Positions 23,998 through 32,911 of a DNA stretch of 43,443 nucleotides are shown here, piece after piece. The stretch spans positions 1 to 43,443 of the forward strand of contig JAUQQO010000011.1 in the NCBI GenBank assembly GCA_030549795.1, given 5' to 3'. Source of the DNA: Pseudomonadota bacterium (GTDB taxonomy: Bacteria; Pseudomonadota; Alphaproteobacteria; Geminicoccales; Geminicoccaceae). The notes beneath the pieces were generated by a model. The model was not told where the DNA came from and searched no databases. It saw only the letters and a list, made by a program, of their open reading frames with translations. Numbering within the stretch: the first letter of the stretch is position 1; every line of letters starts with the position of its first letter. The position numbers were made by a program, and so were the translations under genes.

Positions 23998-26979
23998 TCA
24001 GCCGAAGGCGCCGATGTGGTGGATGACGGCGCTTCCGATGCGGCGCACGAGGTCGTAGTCGGCAGCGAGCGGCCGGAAGAGGAGCGCATGCTCCTGGGCG
24101 TAGGATTGTTCACGGTCGCCCGCATAAGTGGAAGGTTCGCCCCAATCGAGCGGCTCGCGCTCGCTCTCGAGCACGGGGAAGATCCGCGATAAAAGCTGAA
24201 GCGCCGGCTCCACCTCGAGCCGCAGCAAGGCCTCGACCAGCGTGTCCCGAGTGACTTCGTGGCGGTCGGAAAAGTCCGGCACCTGAACGGCCGTGTGCGC
24301 GATCCGTTCGATCAGCGCCAAGCGGAGCGCGTGCAGGAGGTGGAGATTGTCGCGGGTCGTGGGGTCGACGGCGATCGGCGTTTCTCCGGCTCCGCGCGTG
24401 CGCCTGCGATGCTCGCGCAGGGCGATGGCAAGGTCGAGATGGTCGCGCTCGAGCACCCGCAGGATGCGCGCGAGGCGATCGAAGAGGCCGATGCGCTCTA
24501 TGTGCGCGGCGATGGTCAACAGTTCCTCACTTGCCGGGCCCTCGCGCGCGGCCCGCGCCCGCAGGAGCCAAAAGCCGGGGTCGAAGCGCTGAGCGAGGGC
24601 GCGCGTGACATCGAAATCGGTGAACATAAACGCGTACTCGACCATGCGCATGAGCGCGCGAAACCTCGGGCTCTCGCGGTAGAGGCGGTGAAAATGTTCG
24701 GGGTCCTTGGCGATCGCTTGCCCCACGCCTCCGATTGTGTTGGCGAGCACCCCCAGCTGTTGCAGGATGGCGTTGTGGGGAATGGCGCGCAGCTGAGTGG
24801 GATGATCGACAAGAGAAGGGCGAATCCCGGGATCGAACTGGCGGCGCATGGGCCGCGATCCGGATGGATAGAGGAGGTTGGTGCCGAACAGACCCAGAAG
24901 AGCAGAATAGGCAGGATCTTCGAGCACGCGCTCGTTGAACAGACGCACTGCAGCGAAGAACTCGTCGACGTAAACGGTTTCGCTATAGAAGGGATCCGGC
25001 TCTAGCGGAGGTGGCGTCAGCACATGTTCGAGCGCGCGGGTCACTACCGCAAGCGCGCTCGCCTCGCTCTCGAGCAAAAGATAGCCGTCGCCGCCCTGCC
25101 AGCTCGTCTCTTCCACCACCTTAAGGCGCGCGGCGGCGAAGCGTCGGCGGCATTCCGGGGTGTCGAGATAGGCAAAGCGCGCGGCCAAACTCTCGGGGTG
25201 GGCGCCGCGCCCGATGCTCTCGCCGTGTGTGTCGAAGATTACCACCTCGAGGTCGGCGAGCCCATGCCGCGTGAGCAATTCGATGAGGCCTAAGCGTAGT
25301 TTTTCGATCGCGACCGCCGCCGCCACCTGACCGAGGTAGCGGCCGGCGTCGGAATAGCCGGTCTGGATGCAGATCCGCCCGCGCTGCTCGAGATAGGCCC
25401 GCCAGGCGGGCACGGCCAAGGCTTCTTCCAGGATGGCGACGCCGCGTTCGAGGGCTTTTTTGGTCTCGAACAGCGGTGTGATGTCGAGCTTTTCCGCAAC
25501 ACCGAATAACTTGGCGAGGTAGAGCGCGGCGAGCAGAGTGAATGGACTTTCGCACTCGGCGATCAGAAGACGAATCGGTTCAGTATTGTCGAGATATTTG
25601 AGCAGGCAGCAGGCGATCATCATCACGCGCCGTGCGGAGGCCTTCTCCTGCACCAGCGAGCCGAAGTTGATCGTGACCGGCTCGACCGTGTCGATGAGCC
25701 GCGTGATCGCCTCGAGATAGCTGAGCCGGCGGGTGGGATCGTCGGGCGGGTGGTCGAGACCGACGAGCTTGCGCACCGCATTGTGGATCTGCAGCGCGTT
25801 GAGCCGCAAATGCGTGCGGGCGAGCGCGAGACCGAAAGTGGCGATGCTCGCCCGCAACCGCGCGAGCCGCACTTGGTGTTCGGGATCGCGGGCGCCGGCA
25901 AGGCAGCGCTCGACGAGGACGGCAAGTTCGGCCGCGTCTTTGAGCCGCCAGGGAAGCCCCTGCGCAATCGCCCGCGCCGTGCGCGCGAGCCGTGCCTCGG
26001 CCTCTGCGCCGCTCGCTCCCGCGCTGAGCGCCTCATACTCTTCGCTGCAGGATTTAAGGGCGAGCGCGAGCCGTGCTTCGATGAGCTCCAAAAGGGCGGC
26101 GAGCGGATCGCCGGGTGCAACTTCGGCCCGCAGCGCGCGCACCTGTGCAGCGTAATGGGCGAGCTGCTCGAGCTGCAGCTTGAGGCGGCTTGCGATCGTG
26201 GTCGACCAGTCGATGTCGGTGCGGCCATCGGTATCGTAGCCGACCCAGCTCGCACAGGAGAGCAAGCGCGGGACGAGCTCGCTTGAGCGCTCAGGCCAAA
26301 GCGCGCGCGCGACCTCGAAGACGATCGCGTGCACCTGCTCGATGGCGGCGCGCAGATTGCGCAACACTTTGATCGCGCGGCGCTGCTCAGCGGCGAGGTC
26401 GAGGACGGTATCGGGGCGGTGGGACAATGCTTCGACTTCGGCTATAAGCGCTGCTTCCTCCGCGGCAGCCAACGGGCGACCCGATGCGTCGCGCTTTAAA
26501 GCGAGCGCGACCAACAGCTCGCTCAGCCGCTCGCTCAGAGCGAAAGTGGGATGAGCGGTGATCACGAAGCCGAAGTGGACGCGGCCGACCCTTTCGGCGA
26601 ACTGCTCGAAGGGCTGCGGCGTGCCGTCGGGTGCCGTTGCGAGCGCGCGCACCAGTTCCTCGATGCGCGCCTTGTTGGCAGCCGGATCGGTCTCGCCCAG
26701 ATAGGCCCGCAACCGCGCGGCGCGGGCGAGAAAGGCGGTGCGCGTCAGGCGCCGGACGAGGCGCTCGAGCGTCGGCGGGTCGAGGCTCCCGTCGCGGAGC
26801 CGGCGGGCGAGTTCGATCGCGGTGCGCTGGATCGGGTTGACGAGGGGATCACACTCCGCTGCCCCGCGCGCCGCGTAGAGAACGTCGCGCAGCGCCGCCT
26901 CGGGGCAGGGGTCGCCGCCGCCTTCGTGGGGCCGGTCGACCGCCGGCCCTTCGTTAAGGCTGTCCGCACGTGTCGCCAC
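23998..26979 (-). CDS. Phosphoenolpyruvate carboxylase-like protein, divergent
   Basis: 993 residues from a GTG at 26979 (weak ribosome binding site; start uncertain). The sequence follows PEP carboxylase along its length: the catalytic-His motif T-A-H-P-T (His about 143), S-W-V-G-Y-D-T-D-G-R-T-D-I near 240, and G-Y-S-D-A near 540 in place of G-Y-S-D-S-x-K-D. However, the Gly-rich loop F-H-G-R-G-G-x-x-G-R-G-G is replaced by T-H-G-E-S-I-G-R-G, so the essential Arg aligns with Glu at about 587 and two residues are lost. The C-terminal Q/R-N-T-G is replaced by H-I-G-A-F-G. Carboxylase activity is therefore doubtful. Downstream of the aldolase gene with a 25-base gap. Confidence 0.82.
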   Translation of the reverse strand: MATRADSLNEGPAVDRPHEGGGDPCPEAALRDVLYAARGAAECDPLVNPIQRTAIELARRLRDGSLDPPTLERLVRRLTRTAFLARAARLRAYLGETDPAANKARIEELVRALATAPDGTPQPFEQFAERVGRVHFGFVITAHPTFALSERLSELLVALALKRDASGRPLAAAEEAALIAEVEALSHRPDTVLDLAAEQRRAIKVLRNLRAAIEQVHAIVFEVARALWPERSSELVPRLLSCASWVGYDTDGRTDIDWSTTIASRLKLQLEQLAHYAAQVRALRAEVAPGDPLAALLELIEARLALALKSCSEEYEALSAGASGAEAEARLARTARAIAQGLPWRLKDAAELAVLVERCLAGARDPEHQVRLARLRASIATFGLALARTHLRLNALQIHNAVRKLVGLDHPPDDPTRRLSYLEAITRLIDTVEPVTINFGSLVQEKASARRVMMIACCLLKYLDNTEPIRLLIAECESPFTLLAALYLAKLFGVAEKLDITPLFETKKALERGVAILEEALAVPAWRAYLEQRGRICIQTGYSDAGRYLGQVAAAVAIEKLRLGLIELLTRHGLADLEVVIFDTHGESIGRGAHPESLAARFAYLDTPECRRRFAAARLKVVEETSWQGGDGYLLLESEASALAVVTRALEHVLTPPPLEPDPFYSETVYVDEFFAAVRLFNERVLEDPAYSALLGLFGTNLLYPSGSRPMRRQFDPGIRPSLVDHPTQLRAIPHNAILQQLGVLANTIGGVGQAIAKDPEHFHRLYRESPRFRALMRMVEYAFMFTDFDVTRALAQRFDPGFWLLRARAAREGPASEELLTIAAHIERIGLFDRLARILRVLERDHLDLAIALREHRRRTRGAGETPIAVDPTTRDNLHLLHALRLALIERIAHTAVQVPDFSDRHEVTRDTLVEALLRLEVEPALQLLSRIFPVLESEREPLDWGEPSTYAGDREQSYAQEHALLFRPLAADYDLVRRIGSAVIHHIGAFG

Positions 26980-27004
26980 CTGGTGTATCCGAAGCGGCTG
27001 GCCC

Positions 27005-27787
27005 TCAGCGCGGCACGAGCGCCCGCGCCCGTGCGAGCCGTTCGCGCGCACCGGCGAGCACGATCGCGAGATCGCTGCCCAATAGCGCGAAGCGAAAGCC
27101 GAGCGGAAGGTAACGGGCGAGCAACTCGGCGGTGTAGACGCCGCCGAGTCCGACCGGTTTGCCCGCCGCCTGTGCCGCCTCGAGGATCGCGTGGTAGGCT
27201 TCTTCGAGGCGCGGGTGATCGAGTTGGCCGGGGATGCCGAGCTCGAGCGCGAGATCGTTGCTGCCCACGAGCAGGGCATCGATCCCTGCGAGCGCGGCGA
27301 TCGCGCGCGCATTGGCCACGGCGCGCGGGCTCTCGATCATGGCGACGATCACGGTTTCGGCTTCAGCCCGCCGCATGTGCTCAGGCGCGGAAAGCGCCGC
27401 ATAGGCGAGCTGCGGCAAAGGCCCGCCGATCGAGCGCCGCCCTTGGGGCGGAAAGCGACAGCGTTCGATGATCGGGCGGATCTGTTCGGGCGTCTCGACA
27501 TGCGGGACGACGATACCCGTCGCCCCGCCGTCGAGCAGCCGTGCGGCGGTGAGCGGATCATCGCCGGGCAGGCGGACGAGGGCCGGGACGCCCATGGCAT
27601 CGCTTGCAAGCGCGATCTCGGCGGCGCGGTCGATCGAGAGCGGATTGTGCTCCATGTCCACGAAGAGCCAATCGAACCCGCAGGCTTTGGCGAGCGCAGC
27701 GATCTCGATCGAGCGCGCAAGGCGCACGCCCAAGCCAAAGAGCGTCTCGCCTGCCGCCATTCGCTCTTTGAAGCCGCTCCCGCCCAT
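27005..27787 (-). CDS. HpcH/HpaI family aldolase/citrate lyase-like protein
   Basis: 260 residues. Class II metal-dependent aldolase with a TIM barrel. Features: G-F-D-W-L-F-V-D-M-E-H-N-P-L-S near residue 40 (metal and catalytic His region), G-A-T-G-I-V-V-P-H-V-E-T, R-R-S-I-G-G-P, a V-A-M-I-E-S strand with metal-binding Glu, and D-A-L-L-V-G-S-N-D-L-A. These enzymes split 4-hydroxy-2-oxoacids to pyruvate plus an aldehyde, or the reverse. The gene stands 25 bases ahead of the PEP carboxylase-like gene on the same strand, so both may act on C3 oxoacid metabolism (inference). Confidence 0.9.
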   Translation of the reverse strand: MGGSGFKERMAAGETLFGLGVRLARSIEIAALAKACGFDWLFVDMEHNPLSIDRAAEIALASDAMGVPALVRLPGDDPLTAARLLDGGATGIVVPHVETPEQIRPIIERCRFPPQGRRSIGGPLPQLAYAALSAPEHMRRAEAETVIVAMIESPRAVANARAIAALAGIDALLVGSNDLALELGIPGQLDHPRLEEAYHAILEAAQAAGKPVGLGGVYTAELLARYLPLGFRFALLGSDLAIVLAGARERLARARALVPR

Positions 27788-27941
27788 GGGTCCGCCCCTT
27801 GAGGTGTCGTGGGCTCCTGCCTTCCGCGCCGGCGCGCGGCCCGCGGCCGCTGAGCCCGTTACGCCGACGCTTCAGCCTTAAGAGCGCGCCAGCGCGCGCA
27901 AGTCGCCAAAAGCGCGCACAGGGTCGCTTTCCTTAGGCCCC

Positions 27942-29375
27942 TTAAAAGACGAAGTTCACGAACTTGCAGTCGAGGTAGTCGAGGATGCCCTGAGCGCCGT
28001 TCTCGCGGCCGAAGCCCGAGTGCTTGACGCCGCCGAAGGGCATCTCAGCGGTCGCAGCCTGGAAGCTGTTGACGCCCACGATCCCGACCTTGAGCCCGTC
28101 GACCGTCGCTGCGGCGAGCTTCTGCGAGTTCGTGAACACGTAACCCGCAAGGCCATAGGGCAGGGCGTTGGCGCGCGCGATCACCTCGTCCAGGTCTTCG
28201 AAGCTCGTGACGGGGGCGAGGGGGCCGAAGGGCTCCTCGCGCATGATGCGCATGTCGTCGCGCACGTCGGTGAAGACCGTCGGCTCGAAGAAGAAACCGC
28301 GGTTGAAGCCGGCCGGCCGTTTGCCGCCGGTGACGAGGGTGGCGCCTTCGGCGACCGTGTCGGCGACCATCTTCTCGATGAAGTCGAGCCGGCGCTTGTT
28401 GATGAGCGGGCCGATCTCGGTTGCGGGATCGAGGCCGTGGCCGATCTTCATTTTCGAAAGGGCCTCGGCGAACACTTTGGTAAAGACTTTCTCGTGCTTC
28501 TTGTGCACGAAAAACCGCGTGGGTGAGACGCACACTTGCCCGTTGTTGCGGGCCTTGCCCTGGGCCGAGATCACCGCGACTTTTTCGGGGTCGACGTCCT
28601 CGTGGATGATGACGGGGGCGTGGCCGCCGAGCTCCATGCTCATGCGCTTGACCGTGTCCGCCGCCTTGCGCATGAACCATTGGCCCACGGGTATAGAGCC
28701 GGTGAAGCTGATCTTGCGGATGCGGTCGTCTTCCATGACCGCTTCCGAGATCGGCTGTGGGACGCCGGTGAGGAGATTGAGCACGCCGGCCGGCACGCCG
28801 GCCTCGATGAAGCACTCGATCATCATCCGCACCGCACCCGTGCCCTCTTCGGCCGGGCGGGTGACGATCGAGCAACCGGCGGCGAGGGCGGGGGCGATCT
28901 TGCGTGCCTGCAGCACGATCGGGAAGTTCCAGGCGGTGAAGGCGGCGACCGGGCCCACCGGTTCCATCCGGACCTCGAAGCGCTGGTTGGGCGTGCGGCC
29001 GGGCAGGGTCTGGCCGTAGATCCGCCGCGCCTCATCCGCGAACCAGTCGATGCACTCTATGGCGGCCATTACCTCGCCCTTGGCTTGGGCGAGCGGCTTG
29101 CCGACCTCGAGGGTGAGCTGACGGGCGACTTCTTCCGTGCGGGCGCGCAGCCGTTGCGCCGCCGCGCGCAAGACCTCGGCGCGCTCCCAAGCCGGCACCT
29201 TGCGCCAGCGCTCGAAGCCCTTCACCGCCGCGTCGATCGCCGCCGCCACATCTGCCCGTTCGGCCTGCGCGGCTTCGCCCACCGGCTCCTCGGTCGCCGG
29301 GTCGATGATGGTGATCGTCTTGCCGGCCAGAGCCGGCCGCCAGACGCCGTCGATGTAAAGCGGGGTGAACTGCAT
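27942..29375 (-). CDS. NAD(P)-dependent aldehyde dehydrogenase, succinate-semialdehyde type
   Basis: 477 residues. Oxidises an aldehyde to the acid through a thiohemiacetal. Catalytic Cys 282 in N-N-G-Q-V-C-V-S-P-T, general base Glu 248 in M-E-L-G-G-H-A-P, Asn 150 in A-W-N-F-P. The cofactor Lys usual in K-P-A-E is an Arg here (T-R-P-A-E-E at 172-177), which could change the NAD/NADP balance. A good ribosome binding site (GAGG, seven-base spacer) precedes the ATG. Overall closest to succinate- or glutarate-semialdehyde dehydrogenases. A class III aminotransferase that could make such a semialdehyde is 6 kb to the right. Confidence 0.9.
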   Translation of the reverse strand: MQFTPLYIDGVWRPALAGKTITIIDPATEEPVGEAAQAERADVAAAIDAAVKGFERWRKVPAWERAEVLRAAAQRLRARTEEVARQLTLEVGKPLAQAKGEVMAAIECIDWFADEARRIYGQTLPGRTPNQRFEVRMEPVGPVAAFTAWNFPIVLQARKIAPALAAGCSIVTRPAEEGTGAVRMMIECFIEAGVPAGVLNLLTGVPQPISEAVMEDDRIRKISFTGSIPVGQWFMRKAADTVKRMSMELGGHAPVIIHEDVDPEKVAVISAQGKARNNGQVCVSPTRFFVHKKHEKVFTKVFAEALSKMKIGHGLDPATEIGPLINKRRLDFIEKMVADTVAEGATLVTGGKRPAGFNRGFFFEPTVFTDVRDDMRIMREEPFGPLAPVTSFEDLDEVIARANALPYGLAGYVFTNSQKLAAATVDGLKVGIVGVNSFQAATAEMPFGGVKHSGFGRENGAQGILDYLDCKFVNFVF

Positions 29376-29504
29376 GGTGGTGCCTCGAAGTGCGATCTGC
29401 GCTGCAGGTTGCGCGCCAACGTGCCTCGGGCAATAGCACTTTGAGCATGCCGCGCGCGATCGAAGAGAAGAGGCTCACAGATCCGTTGGTTCAGGGAGGA
29501 CCCC

Positions 29505-30545
29505 ATGCGTCGATGGCTCAGCTATAGCCTCCTGACCGCTGTGCTCACGGTTCTAGCCGGGCCGGTTGCCGCCGACGGCTTGCTCGAAAAAGCGCGCGCG
29601 CTGTTCCGTCCGATCCCGCCCAAACCCCCGGAGCTACCGGGAAATCCGGCTACGATCGCCAAGATCGAGCTCGGTAAGATGCTCTTCTTCGAACCGCGCC
29701 TTTCTGCCGAGCACAATATCGCTTGTGCGACGTGCCATCAGATCGGACTCGGCGGTGCCGATGGAAGGCCGGTTGCGATCGGCCACAATTGGCAGAAGAC
29801 CAGCCGGAACACGCCCACGATCTTGAACACCGTGTTCAACACCGCGCAGTCCTGGGACGGCCGCGCCAAGGACTTGGCCGAACAGTCGGGCCGACCGATC
29901 ACGAGTGCGATCGCGATGGGCAACACGCGCGAAGGTGTGGAGGCCACCTTGCGCGCGATCCCGGGTTACCGCGACTTCTTCGCCTGGGCGTTTCCGGGTG
30001 AAGCGGAACCGGTGACCTTCGAAAATGTCGAAAAGGCGCTCGCTGTGTTCCAGGCGACGCTCATAACCCCCGATTCGCCCTTCGATCGCTATCTGTTGGG
30101 CGACGAAACCGCGCTATCGGCCGAAGAAAAAGAGGGGCTTGCGCTCTTTATCGACAAGGGCTGTGCCACCTGTCACCAGGGCGTCAACTTGGGAGGCGAC
30201 CGCTACGCGCCCTTTGGGGTGGTACAAAAGCCGGGCGCCGAGTTCCTGCCGCCTGACGACAAGGGGCGGCTCATGGTCACCCGTACACCCGACGATGCCT
30301 ACCGCTTCAAGGTGCCGAGCCTTAGGAACGTCGCCTTAACAGCCCCCTATTTCCATTCCGGGAGCTCGTGGGATCTCGAGCAGGCGGTAGCGGTGATGGG
30401 CTCGGCTCAGCTCGGGATTACGCTCAGCACTGAAGAGACCAAGAAAATCGCTGCCTTCTTGGTGAGCCTCACCGGTCGCCAGCCGTCGATCGTGTTGCCG
30501 GTGTTGCCGCCGAGCGCCCCAACCACGCCACGCCCGCGCTCGTGA
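29505..30545 (+). CDS. Di-haem cytochrome c peroxidase
   Basis: 346 residues. Periplasmic enzyme reducing H2O2 with cytochrome c electrons (CcpA/MauG superfamily). Signal peptide at 1-23 (L-L-T-A-V-L-T-V-L-A-G-P-V-A-A). Two haem c motifs: C-A-T-C-H at 74-78 and C-A-T-C-H at 220-224, with the conserved R-N-T-P-T-I-L-N near 101 and the S-L-R-N-V-A-L-T-A-P-Y-F-H-S-G segment that ends the second domain. The Pro-rich tail is unusual. A strong ribosome binding site (GGGAGG) precedes the ATG. Divergent from the aldehyde dehydrogenase gene. Confidence 0.93.
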   Translation: MRRWLSYSLLTAVLTVLAGPVAADGLLEKARALFRPIPPKPPELPGNPATIAKIELGKMLFFEPRLSAEHNIACATCHQIGLGGADGRPVAIGHNWQKTSRNTPTILNTVFNTAQSWDGRAKDLAEQSGRPITSAIAMGNTREGVEATLRAIPGYRDFFAWAFPGEAEPVTFENVEKALAVFQATLITPDSPFDRYLLGDETALSAEEKEGLALFIDKGCATCHQGVNLGGDRYAPFGVVQKPGAEFLPPDDKGRLMVTRTPDDAYRFKVPSLRNVALTAPYFHSGSSWDLEQAVAVMGSAQLGITLSTEETKKIAAFLVSLTGRQPSIVLPVLPPSAPTTPRPRS

Positions 30546-30669
30546 GGGCACCCAGTGCTCGCCTGCGCGCGCCGGTCGGCCCGCTCTTGGGCCTCGATCC
30601 GGCAAGGCCGCAGAGCCGCGCCGAGTTCGAGGTCTAGCGCAAGACGCGCGGTGCTCAGGTGCGGGTGAC

Positions 30670-31215
30670 TTACGGGGCGGAAAGCCGTGCTTCCAGCTCG
30701 GCCAACCGCCGCCGGGCCTGTTCGAGCGCGGGTGAGTTGACCCCTTCGGCCTGCAGGACGGCGAGTTCCGCGGCGGCGAGCGAGAGATCGGAGCGGGCTG
30801 CGTCCAATCGGCCCTCGAGCAGTCCCTCGGCGGCGCGCGCGAGCAGAAGATCGGCGGTGCGCAAGGGATCCCGCTCGCTCACGAAAAGCTCGCGTTCGCG
30901 CTCGAGGCTGGTGGGCAGAGGTTCGCTCGTGCGCGGCGGTGCGGGTGGCACGGGGCTGAGCGCCGGCCCGGCTGCGATGCGCTCGAGGCGGCGTTCGAGC
31001 TGCGCCCGCTCGCCATCACCGGGGCGGTTGTCGGCGCGCAGGCGCGCTTTGAGTTCGCGCGCCTGCTCGGCGGCTCCTCTGGGATCGCTCAGCGCGCGCA
31101 GCTCCACCACGTCAGCTTGCCGGCGCAGCCAGGCGCGATCGGGATCGATGAGCGATTGCGCGGCGGTGGGAAGCGCGAGCGAACAGGCGAGAAAGGCGAG
31201 CGCGAGCGCACGCAT
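30670..31215 (-). CDS. Small exported helical protein, unrecognised
   Basis: 181 residues. Signal peptide at 1-20 (A-L-A-L-A-F-L-A-C-S-L-A-L-P-T-A-A-Q). The rest is highly charged and helical (E-R-A-Q-L-E-R-R-L-E-R-I; A-R-S-D-L-S-L-A-A-A-E-L-A), with a Pro-rich hinge around residues 88-98, so it probably forms a coiled coil or helical bundle in the periplasm. The start at 31215 was chosen for the signal peptide; the frame is open much further upstream but overlaps a neighbouring secreted protein. No function can be assigned. Confidence 0.6.
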   Translation of the reverse strand: MRALALAFLACSLALPTAAQSLIDPDRAWLRRQADVVELRALSDPRGAAEQARELKARLRADNRPGDGERAQLERRLERIAAGPALSPVPPAPPRTSEPLPTSLERERELFVSERDPLRTADLLLARAAEGLLEGRLDAARSDLSLAAAELAVLQAEGVNSPALEQARRRLAELEARLSAP

Positions 31216-31319
31216 CTTCGAGCGACCCTTACGCGCACCGGCTGGAACGTTCCGGTCGCACTCTACCAGCACGAACACCATGCCGCAGCAGGACGCATTC
31301 GACAACCGAGTGCCGGCCC

Positions 31320-31646
31320 TCAAGGGCCATAATGATCGCGCGACCTGCTGCGCCGCGGCGGCGACACGACGACATCGATGGAGCCGGGCCACGCGAAGAG
31401 CAAGCCCTCGGCGGTGGTGGCAGGTGTGTCCGGCCCCCCGCCGCAGGCCGGCCGCAAGATCCCACAATCCCAGCGCCAACCGCCCGGCGCAGCGGTCATG
31501 CGGCCCGGCTGCTCGAAGATACAGGCGCACATGCGCCCCGCCATGCAGGTCACGACGCCCGCGCGCGCGGGCTCACAGGCCGGGAGCTCGGCGGCGGCTG
31601 CACCGACCGGGACGAGCGCGAAGGCGAGAGCAAAGGCTCGATGCAC
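31320..31646 (-). CDS. Small secreted Cys-rich conserved hypothetical protein
   Basis: 108 residues from a GTG at 31646 (GGGA eight bases ahead); an ATG at 31676 is in frame but lacks a binding site. Signal peptide to about residue 19. The short mature part holds seven Cys: C-E-P, V-V-T-C-M-A-G-R-M-C-A-C-I-F, then G-W-R-W-D-C-G-I-L-R-P-A-C-G. I recognise the W-D-C-G-I-L-R-P-x-C-G ending as a conserved pattern of small alphaproteobacterial secreted proteins without known function. The Cys are probably in disulfides. It ends with an Arg/Ser-rich tail. Confidence 0.65.
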   Translation of the reverse strand: MHRAFALAFALVPVGAAAAELPACEPARAGVVTCMAGRMCACIFEQPGRMTAAPGGWRWDCGILRPACGGGPDTPATTAEGLLFAWPGSIDVVVSPPRRSRSRDHYGP

Positions 31647-31732
31647 GATGCATTCCCAAAGCACGGGCGCGATCATAGGCGCGCTCGGATCGGCCGGGAG
31701 CGGCCGTATCGAAGCTTGCATACGATAGTGTG

Positions 31733-32908
31733 TCAGCTGAGGTCGCTCGTGAGCGCGAACGGCTCGAAGCGCGCGGGCAAGGCCTCGGGACGGCGCGCGC
31801 GGCAGGCCTCGAGCCAATCCTGGCTCTGCATCTCGGCGAGGCGACTTACGGTGCGTCGGAACTCGAACGCGCCTTCGCCTTCCGGGTAGAGCCGTTCCGG
31901 TTCGGCTTCGGCGCTGACCACGAGGACGACCTTCTGCTCGTAGGCGGCATCGACGACGGTCACAAAACGACGCGCCTCGTTGCGCCGATCGGGTGTGAGA
32001 AGCGGTACCCGCTCGAGGACGAGCGCGGGAAAACGCCGCGTGAGGGCGAGATAGTCGGCAGGTCCGAGCGGGCGTTCGCACAGGCTCGCAAAGTCGAACA
32101 CCGCCACCCCGCTCGCCGCCTGCGGCACAAAGAGCGTGCGGCCTTCGACTGCGAGCGTGGTCGGTACGAGCGGCTCTCCCCCGCTGAGGATGGCTTTGAT
32201 CGCGGCAAGCCGCGCGTCCGTCTCCGGCCCAAGGGGGGCCAGGAACAGGGGCAAGCCCGCAAGGCGCTTGAGCCGGTAGTCGATCGGCCCATCGAGGGCG
32301 ACAACCTCGAGGCGGGAGCGCAAGAGCTCGATCGTAGGCAAAAAGCGCTCGCGGTTGAGGCCCCCTTCGTAGAGCCGCTCGGGCGGCAGGTTAGAGGTGA
32401 CAACGAGGGTGGTGCCCGTATCGAGAAGACCAGCGAACAGCCGCCCGAGGATGGTCGCATCGGCGACATCGCGCACCTCGAGCTCATCGAGGCACAAAAG
32501 GCGGGTCGTCGCAGCGATCTCCTGCACAAGTGAAGCCAGGGGATCCTCGGTTCGGGCGTGCCGCCGCAGGGCGTCCAACCGGCGGTGGACTTCGAGCATG
32601 AACGGTTGGAAGTGCACCCGCCGCTTGGCGGGGATCGCCGTGGTGGCGAGGAAAAGGTCAACCAGCATCGATTTGCCGCGGCCCGGCCGGCCATAGAGGT
32701 AGACCCCGCGCGGCGCGCTGCGAGAAGGCGCCCGCACGAGCCGATCGAACAAGCGCGCATAAGGCCGCGCAGCGCTGCGCGCGAGCTCCTCGCCTAAGCG
32801 GGCAAGGCTTTCGGCCGCTCGGCGCTGGGCGGCATCGAAGACGAGTTCGCCCTGCGCGATCCGTTCTTCGAGTACGGAAACAAGGGGCGCAAGCCGTTGG
32901 GGTGCCAT
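31733..32908 (-). CDS. zapE: AFG1/ZapE family cell-division ATPase
   Basis: 391 residues. P-loop ATPase related to mitochondrial AFG1/LACE1; in E. coli ZapE binds FtsZ and acts at the constricting ring. Seen: G-V-Y-L-Y-G-R-P-G-R-G-K-S-M (Walker A, near residue 68-81), H-F-Q-P-F-M-L-E-V-H-R-R-L after it, L-L-C-L-D-E-L-E-V-R-D-V-A-D-A (Walker B) and sensor-like V-V-T-S-N-L-P-P. Length is normal. Lies three bases downstream of the EamA gene. Confidence 0.92.
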   Translation of the reverse strand: MAPQRLAPLVSVLEERIAQGELVFDAAQRRAAESLARLGEELARSAARPYARLFDRLVRAPSRSAPRGVYLYGRPGRGKSMLVDLFLATTAIPAKRRVHFQPFMLEVHRRLDALRRHARTEDPLASLVQEIAATTRLLCLDELEVRDVADATILGRLFAGLLDTGTTLVVTSNLPPERLYEGGLNRERFLPTIELLRSRLEVVALDGPIDYRLKRLAGLPLFLAPLGPETDARLAAIKAILSGGEPLVPTTLAVEGRTLFVPQAASGVAVFDFASLCERPLGPADYLALTRRFPALVLERVPLLTPDRRNEARRFVTVVDAAYEQKVVLVVSAEAEPERLYPEGEGAFEFRRTVSRLAEMQSQDWLEACRARRPEALPARFEPFALTSDLS

Positions 32909-32911
32909 TCC

